Positions 24,152-32,791 of a stretch of DNA of 35,628 bases are shown in pieces. The stretch comes from Nitrospira sp. (GTDB lineage: Bacteria; Nitrospirota; Nitrospiria; Nitrospirales; Nitrospiraceae): assembly GCA_005116965.1 (NCBI GenBank), contig SWDG01000027.1, positions 192,100 to 227,727 of the forward strand. The letters run 5' to 3'. Both the position numbers and the translations under genes were made by a program. The notes below the pieces were generated by a model. That model saw only the letters and a list, made by a program, of their open reading frames with translations, made no database searches and had not been told where the DNA came from. How positions within the stretch are numbered: the stretch's first letter is position 1; each line of letters begins with the position of its first letter.

Positions 24152-24180
24152 ACTATAGGGAAGTCCTGCTCGCCTGTAAA
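24152..24180 (-). promoter_or_regulatory. Sigma-70 promoter for the lptF-lptG strand
   Basis: On the minus strand TTTACA (24175-24180), a 17-base spacer, and TATAGT (24152-24157) each match five of six consensus bases. The start point would be near 24145, giving a short leader before GTG 24123. This supports that GTG as the lptF start rather than the longer open frame to 24261. Confidence 0.65.
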
Positions 24181-24212
24181 CTCAGGAGAAACTCTTCTCC
24201 GCGAAGATTCGC

Positions 24213-24241
24213 TTGACAGGTCCTGAAGCCTATGGTACATG
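24213..24241 (+). promoter_or_regulatory. Candidate promoter for the cold-shock gene
   Basis: A perfect TTGACA (24213-24218) is followed after 17 bases by TACATG (24236-24241), a weak -10. Transcription would begin near 24248 and leave a leader of about 168 nt before the GTG at 24416. Long leaders are known for cspA-type genes, where they act in temperature control. It is divergent from, and separated by about 30 bases from, the lptF promoter. Confidence 0.4.
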
Positions 24242-24415
24242 CAGCGCGACTTTCCATTCACACGATGGGTTCCGTGAGCGATGTATCACTCCTTCAGGTG
24301 CCCGTCCCTTCTTCTAGTCAAATTATTACCAAGTCCATTTTCCGTTTTAATGCAGGGCGATTGCGTGGGGCCGCTACGTAACCGGTCGTAGTTGTTGAAA
24401 AAAAGGAGGGCTTCT

Positions 24416-24634
24416 GTGAAGACAAAAGGCACGGTCAAGTGGTTCAACGATCGAAAAGGGTTTGGCTTTATCCGGCTGGATAGCGGAGAAGACGTCTTTG
24501 TCCACTACTCTGCATTACAAGGAGACGGCTTTAAGACCCTCAAGGAGGGTGAAAACGTTGAGTTTGAGATCGTGCAGGGAGCCAAGGGGCCTCAAGCGTC
24601 CAATGTGCTCAAGGCGGAGATCGCCGCATCGTAA
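24416..24634 (+). CDS. Cold-shock domain protein (CspA family)
   Basis: The 72-aa product is a single OB-fold cold-shock domain with RNP1 KGFGFI and RNP2 VFVHY and the typical N-terminus [16 protein letters not shown]. It binds single-stranded RNA/DNA and acts as an RNA chaperone. The start is GTG 24416, seven bases after AAGGAGG; the frame is open eight codons further upstream through the Shine-Dalgarno itself, so that part is leader. A strong terminator follows 34 bases after the stop, so it is probably transcribed alone. Confidence 0.95.
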   Translation: MKTKGTVKWFNDRKGFGFIRLDSGEDVFVHYSALQGDGFKTLKEGENVEFEIVQGAKGPQASNVLKAEIAAS

Positions 24635-24668
24635 GTTGTCACCTCTTCCGGTATGTGTTCGGGAGAAG

Positions 24669-24703
24669 AGCTGGTCCTCCAATCGGAGGACCAGCTTCTT
24701 TAC
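24669..24703 (+). terminator. Rho-independent terminator after the cold-shock gene
   Basis: AGCTGGTCCTCC (24669-24680) and GGAGGACCAGCT (24685-24696) form a perfect 12-bp stem with the four-base loop AATC, followed by TCTTTACT. The stem is GC-rich and the T-tract is short but present. Confidence 0.85.
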
Positions 24704-24801
24704 TCGAGTACTTGCTGCCTGATTCTTCCATTTCCTAGACAAAAATCCTTACGACTGTTAGCGTTTGAGCGTTTGATTGTTCTGATCGTGGAGGTATTGT
24801 T

Positions 24802-26928
24802 GTGCCCCCGGATCGAAGTCGAGTTCTCCAACAAGCGCAGCTCCTCGCGTCCCGCGGACAGTACGAAGCGGCCATAGCCGAATGGAAAAAACTGGCCGCA
24901 GATTCCCCCGCTGACGGCACCATTCATAATACAATCGGTGATTTGCAACTGAAACGAAACGCTTCAGGGGAAGCCGCTACTGCATTCTTGCAGGCGGCCT
25001 CGGCATTCCGAGCCGAAGGCGCGACCCTCAAGGCCATTGCCGCCTTTAAAAAAGTCCTGAAATACGATCCCGCTCGATATGAGGTCTATCGCCACCTTGG
25101 CGACTTGAATGTTGAACGTGGACTCATCAGCAGCGCGGTCCAGGACTATCTCACGCTGGGGAAGTACTACCTAAAAGAACGTCGCGGAAAAGACGCGCTC
25201 GAAGTGTACAAGAAGATCGTCCTCCACGATCCATCGAATCTCAATGCACAGCAGCGCGTCGCCGAACTCTGTGTCCAGGAAAACCAGCAAGATGAAGCGA
25301 CCACCGTGTATCTTCAGCTGGGCCGTGAGCGATCAGCGCAAGGGCGATACGATGAGGCCAAAGACGCGTATCTCGCCGTCCTCAGGATCGACCCTGCGAA
25401 CAACGAGGCAGCCCAATTCGTGGAGAGCCTGAAGAAAGGTGGAACCGGATCAACCAAGACGGTCAAACCAGGATCCACTGCACCGGTACAGAAACCGTCG
25501 GAACCGGTCGATCTTCTGGCTGAGGCCGTTCGTCGCATTGACGAAAAACAGTATGCCGGCGCAGAAGCGATTCTGAACCAAATGCTGACACGAGAACCAG
25601 GGAACCCCCAAGTCTGTCAACTCCTGGCTCGGTTGCACTTGCAACGCGGGGATGTTCAAGTGGCGCTGGGAGAATATCGTTTCTTAGCTGGGGCCGCGTT
25701 GCGAGCCCATGACCTCACACTTGCCGAATCGTTGATTCAGGAGTTCTTGTCCGCAGACCCGAACTCCGTTCCGTTACTGGAGCTGAAGGGAGAACTCCTC
25801 GAAGAAAAAGGCGATAGTGGGGAAGCTGCCATCCAGTATGCAAAAGCCATCGAAATCTTGCTTGAGCATCCAGAGCCCGGCATGGAAAGTTTGCATGAGG
25901 AGCTCTTCGAAAAAGTACGATCGCTATCCAGTGATGACGCGTTCGTGAATCGACTGACAACAAGGATGAAGGGAGGGGCCTCAGGCGAACAGAGTGACCC
26001 TGCTCAGACTGCCTCTCTTGTGAGCGCGCCGTTGAGCCACGTCGATTCCCTACCGACCGGTGGTGAATCATTGAGAGCTGATTCAGACAGTGTTCAGGCA
26101 GTCCGTCCACACGATCAGATGAAGGAAAACCAACAATTGCCGGTGGCGGGTGCGACGCTCGACGACGTCAACCCGGTTGGCAAGGACAGTGGATCGCAGA
26201 AAACTAGCATTGAGTCGAAAGCAGCTCCTCATGAACACGGTGTTCAGAACACATCGGTCACTACTTCGGCTGCGTCGAGTGCCAAAACGCCACCTGCTCC
26301 ACAGGTAGCAACAAAAGCGCCGGTGGTTTTACATCCGCCGCAAAACGAACCAGTGCCAGCTCCGGTGGTCGGGAAACCAGTCGCTGCACAAAAGAGCGAG
26401 GTGCGCAAAGCCGAAGTCGCGCAGGCACCTGTTCCGCAGCCGACCAAGCTCGTCTCAGTTCAGACATCTGTGGAATCAGCTGCTCCTAGTAAATCCACCG
26501 TAGTTCCACCACCAACCGTAAAGGAACCGATGGCGGCCCCCGACTACGAGACGCACTATGCACTAGGTGTTGCGTACAAGAACATGGGGTTGTATGAGGA
26601 AGCCAAGGAAGAATTCCACGTATCGATGAATAGCGACTCCTACTATCTTGATTCGGCGCTCATGACGGCGGTCTGTCTCAAGGAAATACATCATCACACG
26701 CAGGCGATTCTTGGATTGGAAACGGTCTTGGCTGATCCTCGTTGCCAAGGGGCTAAGGGGCAAGCCATTCGCTATGAGTTAGGGTTACTCTATGAAGCGG
26801 AGGAACAGTGGGAGAAGGCCGCTCACGCATTCGAGTCGATTCCTTCATTCCATGATGTTCCCCAGCGATTGGTGGCCTTGAAGGGGAAACAAGGAGGAGG
26901 GGAGGTTGGTTTTCGGTACGCCTCGTAG
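24802..26928 (+). CDS. Large tetratricopeptide-repeat protein with Pro/Ala-rich linker
   Basis: The 708-aa product starts at GTG 24802, seven bases after GGAGG. Residues about 5-215 are several TPR units (for example QYEAAIAEWKKLAADSPADG, GKDALEVYKKIVLHDPSN, GRYDEAKDAYLAVLRIDPAN). A second TPR block covers about 235-355. Residues about 395-580 are a low-complexity Pro/Ala/Val/Ser/Lys linker, and a last TPR-like block (THYALGVAYKNMGLYEEAK) lies at about 590-690. There is no signal peptide or membrane segment, so it is likely a cytoplasmic scaffold. The partner is unknown. FimV-like or motility scaffolds have similar architecture, and the nearby Pil-Chp cluster makes that worth considering, but no specific domain supports it. 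Confidence 0.85.
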   Translation: MPPDRSRVLQQAQLLASRGQYEAAIAEWKKLAADSPADGTIHNTIGDLQLKRNASGEAATAFLQAASAFRAEGATLKAIAAFKKVLKYDPARYEVYRHLGDLNVERGLISSAVQDYLTLGKYYLKERRGKDALEVYKKIVLHDPSNLNAQQRVAELCVQENQQDEATTVYLQLGRERSAQGRYDEAKDAYLAVLRIDPANNEAAQFVESLKKGGTGSTKTVKPGSTAPVQKPSEPVDLLAEAVRRIDEKQYAGAEAILNQMLTREPGNPQVCQLLARLHLQRGDVQVALGEYRFLAGAALRAHDLTLAESLIQEFLSADPNSVPLLELKGELLEEKGDSGEAAIQYAKAIEILLEHPEPGMESLHEELFEKVRSLSSDDAFVNRLTTRMKGGASGEQSDPAQTASLVSAPLSHVDSLPTGGESLRADSDSVQAVRPHDQMKENQQLPVAGATLDDVNPVGKDSGSQKTSIESKAAPHEHGVQNTSVTTSAASSAKTPPAPQVATKAPVVLHPPQNEPVPAPVVGKPVAAQKSEVRKAEVAQAPVPQPTKLVSVQTSVESAAPSKSTVVPPPTVKEPMAAPDYETHYALGVAYKNMGLYEEAKEEFHVSMNSDSYYLDSALMTAVCLKEIHHHTQAILGLETVLADPRCQGAKGQAIRYELGLLYEAEEQWEKAAHAFESIPSFHDVPQRLVALKGKQGGGEVGFRYAS

Positions 26929-26955
26929 GGTTCAATCCTCGTTCTCAATCACCAC

Positions 26956-27912
26956 TTAGTTCACTCGATTCGGCGCTGGCCGACCTCCCAACACGGCTGC
27001 AATATTGTCGAGGCAGAGGAGCCCCATCCGTACACGCGTCTCAAGTGTGGCCGATCCGAGGTGAGGAAGAAGAACCACAGTCGGCAGCGCGATCAAACCA
27101 GCAGAAACCATCGGTTCGTGCTCGTAGACATCCAGCCCAGCGCCCGCAATAGTGTGTGCCTCAAGCGCCGACACCAGCGCCACCTCATCGATCACCGGTC
27201 CGCGGGATGTGTTGATCAGGTAGGCGGTTGGCTTCATCAGGCTAAGCTCGCGTCGGCCGATCAGGTGATGAGTCGTATCGGTGAGAGGAACATGGAGGGA
27301 AAGAAAGTCGGATTTTTCCAGGACTGTATCGAGCGGGTGCCAGTCCCAGGTGAGGCCCGGTGGCGTGAGAACGGGGTGACGGCCGGCATAGATCACTGAC
27401 ATTCGAAATCCGGACGCTCGTTGCGCGACAGCCTGGCCAATGCGCCCCATGCCGACGATGCCCAGCGTTTTGCCAGAGACATCGGCACCCAACAGTTGGG
27501 TTGGCGTCCACCCAGGCCAGTCGCCGGTTCGGATCCAGGTGTCGCCCTTCACGATATGCCGTGCCAGCGCCAGTAATACCGCCCACGTCAAATCAGCCGT
27601 GGCATCGGTCAGCACATCCGGTGTATTCGCAACGATCATGCTGTGCTGGGTTGCGGCAGGCACGTCGATATTGTTGTAGCCGACTGCATAGTTGGCGATG
27701 ATTTTCAGTTTTGTTGCATGGGACAATAACGAGGCGTCGATGCGATCGGTCAAGGTACAGATGACGGCATCGGCCTCGGTGAACCTGCGACGCAACTCCT
27801 CTGCGGTCGGTGGACGATCGGCTGATTCAGTCAGTATGTGGTAGTGTCGCGGAATTGCGTCCATCACTGGCTGTGGCAAGAGGCGGGTGATATATAAGGT
27901 CGGGCGATCCAT
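26956..27912 (-). CDS. D-isomer-specific 2-hydroxyacid dehydrogenase (glyoxylate/hydroxypyruvate reductase type)
   Basis: From ATG 27912 the protein is 318 aa. It has the NAD(P) fold motif GMGRIG (residues 154-159) and the catalytic set Arg237 (NTSRGPVID), Glu266 (DVYEHEP) and His284 (LLPHLGSAT). Overall resemblance is highest to glyoxylate reductase/glycerate dehydrogenase proteins (NYAVGYNNIDVPAA). It would reduce glyoxylate or hydroxypyruvate. The frame is open 13 codons upstream from a TTG, but the ATG gives the usual N-terminus. It is divergent from a glycolate/lactate oxidase-type gene 87 bases away, consistent with a shared glycolate-glyoxylate role. Exact substrate is not certain. Confidence 0.9.
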   Translation of the reverse strand: MDRPTLYITRLLPQPVMDAIPRHYHILTESADRPPTAEELRRRFTEADAVICTLTDRIDASLLSHATKLKIIANYAVGYNNIDVPAATQHSMIVANTPDVLTDATADLTWAVLLALARHIVKGDTWIRTGDWPGWTPTQLLGADVSGKTLGIVGMGRIGQAVAQRASGFRMSVIYAGRHPVLTPPGLTWDWHPLDTVLEKSDFLSLHVPLTDTTHHLIGRRELSLMKPTAYLINTSRGPVIDEVALVSALEAHTIAGAGLDVYEHEPMVSAGLIALPTVVLLPHLGSATLETRVRMGLLCLDNIAAVLGGRPAPNRVN

Positions 27913-27999
27913 GAAGAAATCATTGTAGGAGAAATTGAACACAAAGGACAACGACTGAGGGTGTCCGAAGAATTCACCGAGTAGGAGACATCACGATCC

Positions 28000-30837
28000 A
28001 TGGCCACCTCTTCTCCATTGATCCAACCGACGAAGTCTCGTGCGGTTGGGAATGACCTTCGCACCCTGTTGGGATCGGAAAAAGTCAAAGACGATGGACC
28101 GACGCTCACCGCCTATGCGGTGGACGCCAGCATCTATCGTATTTCTCCACAGGCAGTCGTCCTCGTTGAGTCGGAAGATGACATTGCCACGACCATCGGC
28201 TATGCCCGGTCACGAGGAATTCCGCTGACCCCTCGGGCAGCCGGCACCAATCTCACTGGTTCGGCAATCGGTTCAGGGATCATCCTTGACGTCTCACGTC
28301 TTAATCGAATCCTTGAGCTGAATCGAGAGGAGAAATGGGCACGAGTCCAACCGGGAATCGTCCTGGCAGAATTGAACAAACAGCTCAGCTCTCACGGACT
28401 GATGTTTGGGCCAGACCCTTCAAGCGGTGACATGTGCAAACTGGGCGGCATGGTCGCCAACAATTCTTCAGGCCCCCATACGCTCCGCTACGGCTCGGTC
28501 AAAGACAATGTGCAGAACCTCCGGTTGTGCCTCACCTCATCCTCCTGGATTGAGGCGCAAGCCTATGCACTGACAGATCCAACGCTTGAACGTTTGCTCA
28601 CCATGGTGCCGGCCCTACGAGATCTCTTGGTGTTGACGCAGACCCACGCTGACCTCATCGCCGCGAAGCGACCAACTGTCAGCAAGAACAGCTGCGGGTA
28701 CAATCTCTTCGGGGTGGCCGATGGATTAGCACAGGGAGTTTTTGACTTACCCAAATTGTTCGTCGGCAGCGAAGGGACACTGGGTATCATGAGTGAAGCG
28801 ACGTTGAGGCTGGTGAACAGACCGACGTCCACACTCACGGCGCTGCTGCATTTCCAACACTTGGAAGAAGTGGGTGACGCGGTGCCGCAGATCCTGACGC
28901 TCCAGCCAAGTGCCTTGGAAGTCATGGATGCCAATACGCTCAACTTAATCGGACGGGCAAAGCATGGCATTCCCGCTGATGCGGCAGCGACCCTCTTGCT
29001 TGAGTTGGATGCCGATTCGATGGAGATCGATCTCCAAGAGCAGGCTGATGCCCTTCGTGCCATCTGTCGGCCCTACAAGCTGGCCTCGGAACCCACACTC
29101 GCATTCGATGCTGAACGAAGAGAACAACTTTGGAAGGCACGCAAGGCGTTGTACCCGACCCTCTATCGATTTGACCCGAAGAGGAAGCCGATCAATTTTA
29201 TCGACGATGTCGTCGTGCCGGCTGAACGCATCAGCGAGTTGATTCGCTATCTAGAGGACTTCTTTGGAGGCCAGCAGGTCCCGGTGGCCATCTTCGGCCA
29301 TATTGGAAACGGGAACGCGCACATCGTCCCATTGTTGGACGTGATCGATCGTGGCGATTTTGAAAAAATGGTGCAGGCCTACCAGGATGTCCATTCGACC
29401 GTGTTGAATCGATTCGGCGGATCGATTTGCGGCGAGCATGGCGACGGTCGCGTCCGGGCCGAGTTCGTCAAACGCATGTTCGGGGAGGAACTCTACGGCC
29501 TTTTTGTGCAGGTCAAGAACGCGTTCGATCCGGACAACATCCTGAACCCAGGGATCAAGCTGAGCGACGCGTCGTTTATAGACCATATCGACTACACCAG
29601 ACTCTCAAAATCCTGCGCCACCTGCGCGAAGTGCAATTCGGTCTGTCCGGTGTATGACGTCTTTCAGTCCGAGGACATGAGTGCGCGCGGCTGGTTCGAA
29701 ATTGTGACCGCCAAGGATTACAGTTATCTCAATTCCAAGCGGGTTGTGGAGGCCTGCCTCAACTGCAAATCGTGCCGGACGATCTGTCCCGCTGGCGTGG
29801 ATGTGTCAGACCTGATTCTTCAGAAGCGGGCAGAGCATCCCAACCGGTTGGCAGGCTGGATATTTCGACAGCAAGCAAAAGGACTCAACTTTGACGCATT
29901 CGTGCACGTGCTGGCGAGCACACAACGACTGTGGGACCGTCCTTTTGTGAGGAAGCTGTTGGAACGAATCACCGGGCCGATCATGAAGGCATTGGCTCCA
30001 ACCGCTCGCTTGCCACATGATCTTGTGTTACCGAAACTGGCTCGACGCCACTTGCGCGAGCGATATGCCCATGTAGCCACGAGAGAAATAGAGGAGTCGC
30101 CAACGCGGACCGTCGCCTATTTCCACGGTTGTGCGGCCAACTATTTTGATGATGGAGTCGGTGACGCCGTGATCGACGTCTTAAAGAAGCATGGGGTAGA
30201 GCCGGCCTTGCCTCCGCAACGTTGTTCAGGAACCCCAATTCAAACCTATGGGCATGTCAATCTGGTGCGCGATGGAGCCCGATTCAATCTCGGGTCATTC
30301 GCACCCTACGAAACCATCGTGACCGGCTGTGCCTCCTGCACGTTGATGCTGAAGGACTATCCCACGCTGTTCCCGGAAGGAGCGGAGCGGCAGCAGGCCG
30401 AATCATTGGCCAAGAAGGTCGTGCATATTTCAGAATTCGTCGCCCGCTCCTCGGAGCACCCTCCGATGGCCACTACTGGAGGAACAACGAAACGCGTCAC
30501 CTACCATTCATCCTGCCATCTGCGGGCAGCCGGGGTGACAAAGGAACCGCGACAAGTCCTATCGTCATTGCCAGGGGTCAATTTTGTCGAGATGCAGGAC
30601 GCCGATCGTTGTGCCGGAGGCGCAGGCACCTACGTGGTCAAAGACTATGACACGTCGAAGAAGATCTTTGACCGAAAAGCCCGTGCCATCAATCAGAGCG
30701 GCGCACACGTGGTCGCGACCAGTTGTCCAGCCTGTATGATTCAGCTGAAAAATGGATTAGGCGAAGACATCGAGGTCAAACACGTCGCCCAACTGCTTCA
30801 AGAGGCTTATCGAGCGGCCGAGGGCGAGAAGAGCTGA
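28000..30837 (+). CDS. FAD-linked oxidase fused to an Fe-S/CCG-domain subunit (GlcD-GlcF type; glycolate or D-lactate dehydrogenase)
   Basis: The 945-aa protein joins a GlcD-like FAD-binding domain (about residues 40-230, with PRAAGTNLTGSAIGSG and MVANNSSGPHTLRYGS), a FAD-oxidase C-terminal domain (about 265-520, with IFGHIGNGNAHIVPL and CGEHGDGRVRAEF), and a GlcF-like part. The latter has two 4Fe-4S motifs at Cys539/542/545/549 and Cys586/589/592/596, then two CCG-type domains (HGCAANYF ... TGCASCTLMLK and HSSCHLRAAG ... TSCPACMIQL). Such enzymes oxidise glycolate, D-lactate or another 2-hydroxy acid and pass electrons to the membrane quinone pool. No membrane anchor is visible. The divergent hydroxyacid reductase suggests glycolate/glyoxylate metabolism, by context. 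Confidence 0.93.
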   Translation: MATSSPLIQPTKSRAVGNDLRTLLGSEKVKDDGPTLTAYAVDASIYRISPQAVVLVESEDDIATTIGYARSRGIPLTPRAAGTNLTGSAIGSGIILDVSRLNRILELNREEKWARVQPGIVLAELNKQLSSHGLMFGPDPSSGDMCKLGGMVANNSSGPHTLRYGSVKDNVQNLRLCLTSSSWIEAQAYALTDPTLERLLTMVPALRDLLVLTQTHADLIAAKRPTVSKNSCGYNLFGVADGLAQGVFDLPKLFVGSEGTLGIMSEATLRLVNRPTSTLTALLHFQHLEEVGDAVPQILTLQPSALEVMDANTLNLIGRAKHGIPADAAATLLLELDADSMEIDLQEQADALRAICRPYKLASEPTLAFDAERREQLWKARKALYPTLYRFDPKRKPINFIDDVVVPAERISELIRYLEDFFGGQQVPVAIFGHIGNGNAHIVPLLDVIDRGDFEKMVQAYQDVHSTVLNRFGGSICGEHGDGRVRAEFVKRMFGEELYGLFVQVKNAFDPDNILNPGIKLSDASFIDHIDYTRLSKSCATCAKCNSVCPVYDVFQSEDMSARGWFEIVTAKDYSYLNSKRVVEACLNCKSCRTICPAGVDVSDLILQKRAEHPNRLAGWIFRQQAKGLNFDAFVHVLASTQRLWDRPFVRKLLERITGPIMKALAPTARLPHDLVLPKLARRHLRERYAHVATREIEESPTRTVAYFHGCAANYFDDGVGDAVIDVLKKHGVEPALPPQRCSGTPIQTYGHVNLVRDGARFNLGSFAPYETIVTGCASCTLMLKDYPTLFPEGAERQQAESLAKKVVHISEFVARSSEHPPMATTGGTTKRVTYHSSCHLRAAGVTKEPRQVLSSLPGVNFVEMQDADRCAGGAGTYVVKDYDTSKKIFDRKARAINQSGAHVVATSCPACMIQLKNGLGEDIEVKHVAQLLQEAYRAAEGEKS

Positions 30838-30862
30838 GTCACGCTCCTGGATCGTGTATAGT
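30834..30862 (+). promoter_or_regulatory. Candidate promoter for the MoaD/ThiS-like gene
   Basis: TATAGT at 30857-30862 matches five of six -10 bases. The spaced -35 (CTGAGT, 30834-30839) overlaps the stop codon of the oxidase and matches only three. Transcription would start near 30869, upstream of ATG 30914. Confidence 0.35.
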
Positions 30863-30913
30863 AGCCCGCATAAAGATGGGAATCATGTGGATTATAGGAC
30901 TGGTGAGTCGCTG

Positions 30914-31192
30914 ATGGTGTCGGTGCAGATTTTTGGCCAGACTTTACGTGCGGTCGTCGAGGAGAGCGAGCTCGAAGTGCCGGTCACCGGCCCGACCACC
31001 GTGAAGCAGCTGATTGAAGCACATCCCGCACAACTGGGCCCGTTGCGACGTTACATGACGAGCCGTGAGGCGCTCATTACGATCAACAAGAAGATCGGGT
31101 CGGAAGATTCACCGGTGCGCGACGGCGACGTCGTCAAACTGTCGTTCCAATCCCGCACGTCCTACGACGGCAACAGAGACATTCCTACCTGA
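30914..31192 (+). CDS. MoaD/ThiS-like ubiquitin-fold small protein lacking the C-terminal Gly-Gly
   Basis: The 92-aa product from ATG 30914 has a beta-grasp pattern: VQIFGQTLRAVVEESELEVP, then TVKQLIEAHPAQL, ALITINKKIGSED and VRDGDVVKLSF, which resembles MoaD/ThiS sulfur carriers in strand order. These carriers end in Gly-Gly, which is thiocarboxylated. Here the protein runs on to SRTSYDGNRDIPT with no Gly-Gly, so classical sulfur transfer is unlikely unless processed. The frame is open to 30854 upstream, but that lies over the candidate promoter. The function is unknown. Confidence 0.65.
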   Translation: MVSVQIFGQTLRAVVEESELEVPVTGPTTVKQLIEAHPAQLGPLRRYMTSREALITINKKIGSEDSPVRDGDVVKLSFQSRTSYDGNRDIPT

Positions 31193-31350
31193 TCAGTAGC
31201 TGCTCTGCAGACAGGTTCCCCATCTCGCTCCTCCAACAGGGGGTGGCTATCAGATGAGTGCCATGGCTAACACCGACCTCTGGTTTCCGATCACGAGACG
31301 TGGTTTCTTTGAACAGAATCAGTTAAGGTCCTGCGAGTCAAGCGATCACG

Positions 31351-32673
31351 ATGCACAGCACGACCAGCTGGATTCCAATTCCCCTCTATGCGCAAGTCCT
31401 TGTCGCCGTGCTCTGCGGTGCGACGCTGGGTATCCTGTTTGGCCAAGAGCCCTATCTGGGCGGCCTGCGTAACGAGCAGCTGGGGCAACTTGGGCTCTGG
31501 GTGGTCTGGATGCTCAAGACACTGGCCATCCCGCTCATCTTTTTTGCGATCCTCGACGCCCTTCTTCGCACCAGTATCCCCCTGAGCCAGGGGACCAAGC
31601 TGCTGGTCATCTGTCTCGTAAACGTCTCCGTCGCCATGGCCATCGGCCTGGCCATCATGAATCTCTGGCAACCGGGCTTGGCCTGGCTGGGGCACGTGGA
31701 TGAGCTGCTCCACCTCGTGCCTGGCTCCACACTCTCGTCGTCGGCGCTAGCCAACGTGCAGGCCGGGTCGCAAAGCCCGATCGAGTATCTGGCGTCCTAT
31801 ATTCCCCGCACCCTCACGAATCCCTTTTCGAGTAACAACATCATCGGCGTCGTTCTCCTCGCCCTGCTGCTTGGCGGCACCCTGCGATACCTGCATGGCC
31901 AGTTAGACCAGACGGGTGGATTTGTTGCCGTGGTCGCACGGGGTATTGAACGGATCTATGGTTGGCTCGTGCAGCTCCTTGAATGGATTATCCTGGCGGT
32001 CCCACTGGCCGTCTTCGGCGTCGTCGCACATGTCGTCGGCAAGTCCGGCGTGGGCGTCTTTTCCGTCCTCTGGATCTTTCTCGTGGCCATGCTCGCCGGC
32101 CTTGTGATCCATTCCCTTCTCTACTATCCGCTCGTCGCCTGGCTGGTGGGAAAAAAGTCACCGAAAACGTATCTGGGGCAGGGGGCCGATGCCATCATGA
32201 CGGCGGTCTCGTGTAATAGCAGCCTGGCCACCGTGCCCGTCACCCTCCGCTGTCTCGAACGGATGCAGGTCTCAGCGCAATCGGCGCGTCTCGCGGCCTG
32301 TGTCGGGACCAATCTCAATAACGACGGCATCACCCTGTACGAGGCGATGGCCGCGCTCTTTCTCGCGCAAGCGCTGGGCTATGATCTCCCGATGGCGAAA
32401 CAGGTCTTGATTGTCCTCGCGTCCATCATCGCCGGGGCCGGGGTCGCCGGCATACCGGAAGCGGGGTTGATTGTCTTGCCGCTGGTCTTGGCCGCCGCCG
32501 GGTTGCCCGATCAGGTCATCCTCGCCGCCATTCCCCTCATCATGACCGTGGACTGGATCATCGCCCGCGCCCGCTCCGGCGTGAACGTCATGAGCGACAT
32601 GCTCGTGGCCATCCTGCTCGACGTGGATAAGACGACACCAGCCAAGGAGTCTCATGCAGAGGCGAGGAGATAG
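31351..32673 (+). CDS. Dicarboxylate/amino acid:cation symporter (DAACS family)
   Basis: The 440-aa membrane protein has about eight hydrophobic helices and two re-entrant-loop motifs of the glutamate/dicarboxylate symporter family. These are SCNSSLATVPVTL (in place of the usual serine-rich SSSxATLP), GTNLNNDGITLYEAMAALFLAQ (usual G-x-x-x-N-x-D-G), and IIAGAGVAGIPEAGLIVLPLVL. It would import dicarboxylates, acidic amino acids or a related organic acid with Na+ or H+. The altered residues in both loops mean that substrate cannot be taken from DctA or GltP. The coding sequence appears richer in third-position C/G than its neighbours. Confidence 0.9.
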   Translation: MHSTTSWIPIPLYAQVLVAVLCGATLGILFGQEPYLGGLRNEQLGQLGLWVVWMLKTLAIPLIFFAILDALLRTSIPLSQGTKLLVICLVNVSVAMAIGLAIMNLWQPGLAWLGHVDELLHLVPGSTLSSSALANVQAGSQSPIEYLASYIPRTLTNPFSSNNIIGVVLLALLLGGTLRYLHGQLDQTGGFVAVVARGIERIYGWLVQLLEWIILAVPLAVFGVVAHVVGKSGVGVFSVLWIFLVAMLAGLVIHSLLYYPLVAWLVGKKSPKTYLGQGADAIMTAVSCNSSLATVPVTLRCLERMQVSAQSARLAACVGTNLNNDGITLYEAMAALFLAQALGYDLPMAKQVLIVLASIIAGAGVAGIPEAGLIVLPLVLAAAGLPDQVILAAIPLIMTVDWIIARARSGVNVMSDMLVAILLDVDKTTPAKESHAEARR

Positions 32674-32791
32674 AGAGACCGTAATTCCCAGGCAGAGAGG
32701 TGCTTTCTCAAGGGAAAACAGATAAGATCCAGACGCCTGAGGGGAGTTAAATTGGACTGCTCCCAAATATCTTTGCCTCAAACATGTCCCG

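Noticed and set aside
24124-24261. Longer N-terminus of the LptF remnant
   Set aside because: It would cross its own well-matched promoter and adds Arg/Ser-rich residues not expected at an LptF N-terminus.
31254-31472. 72-aa frame before the symporter
   Set aside because: Overlaps the symporter start out of frame and has no coding character beyond it.
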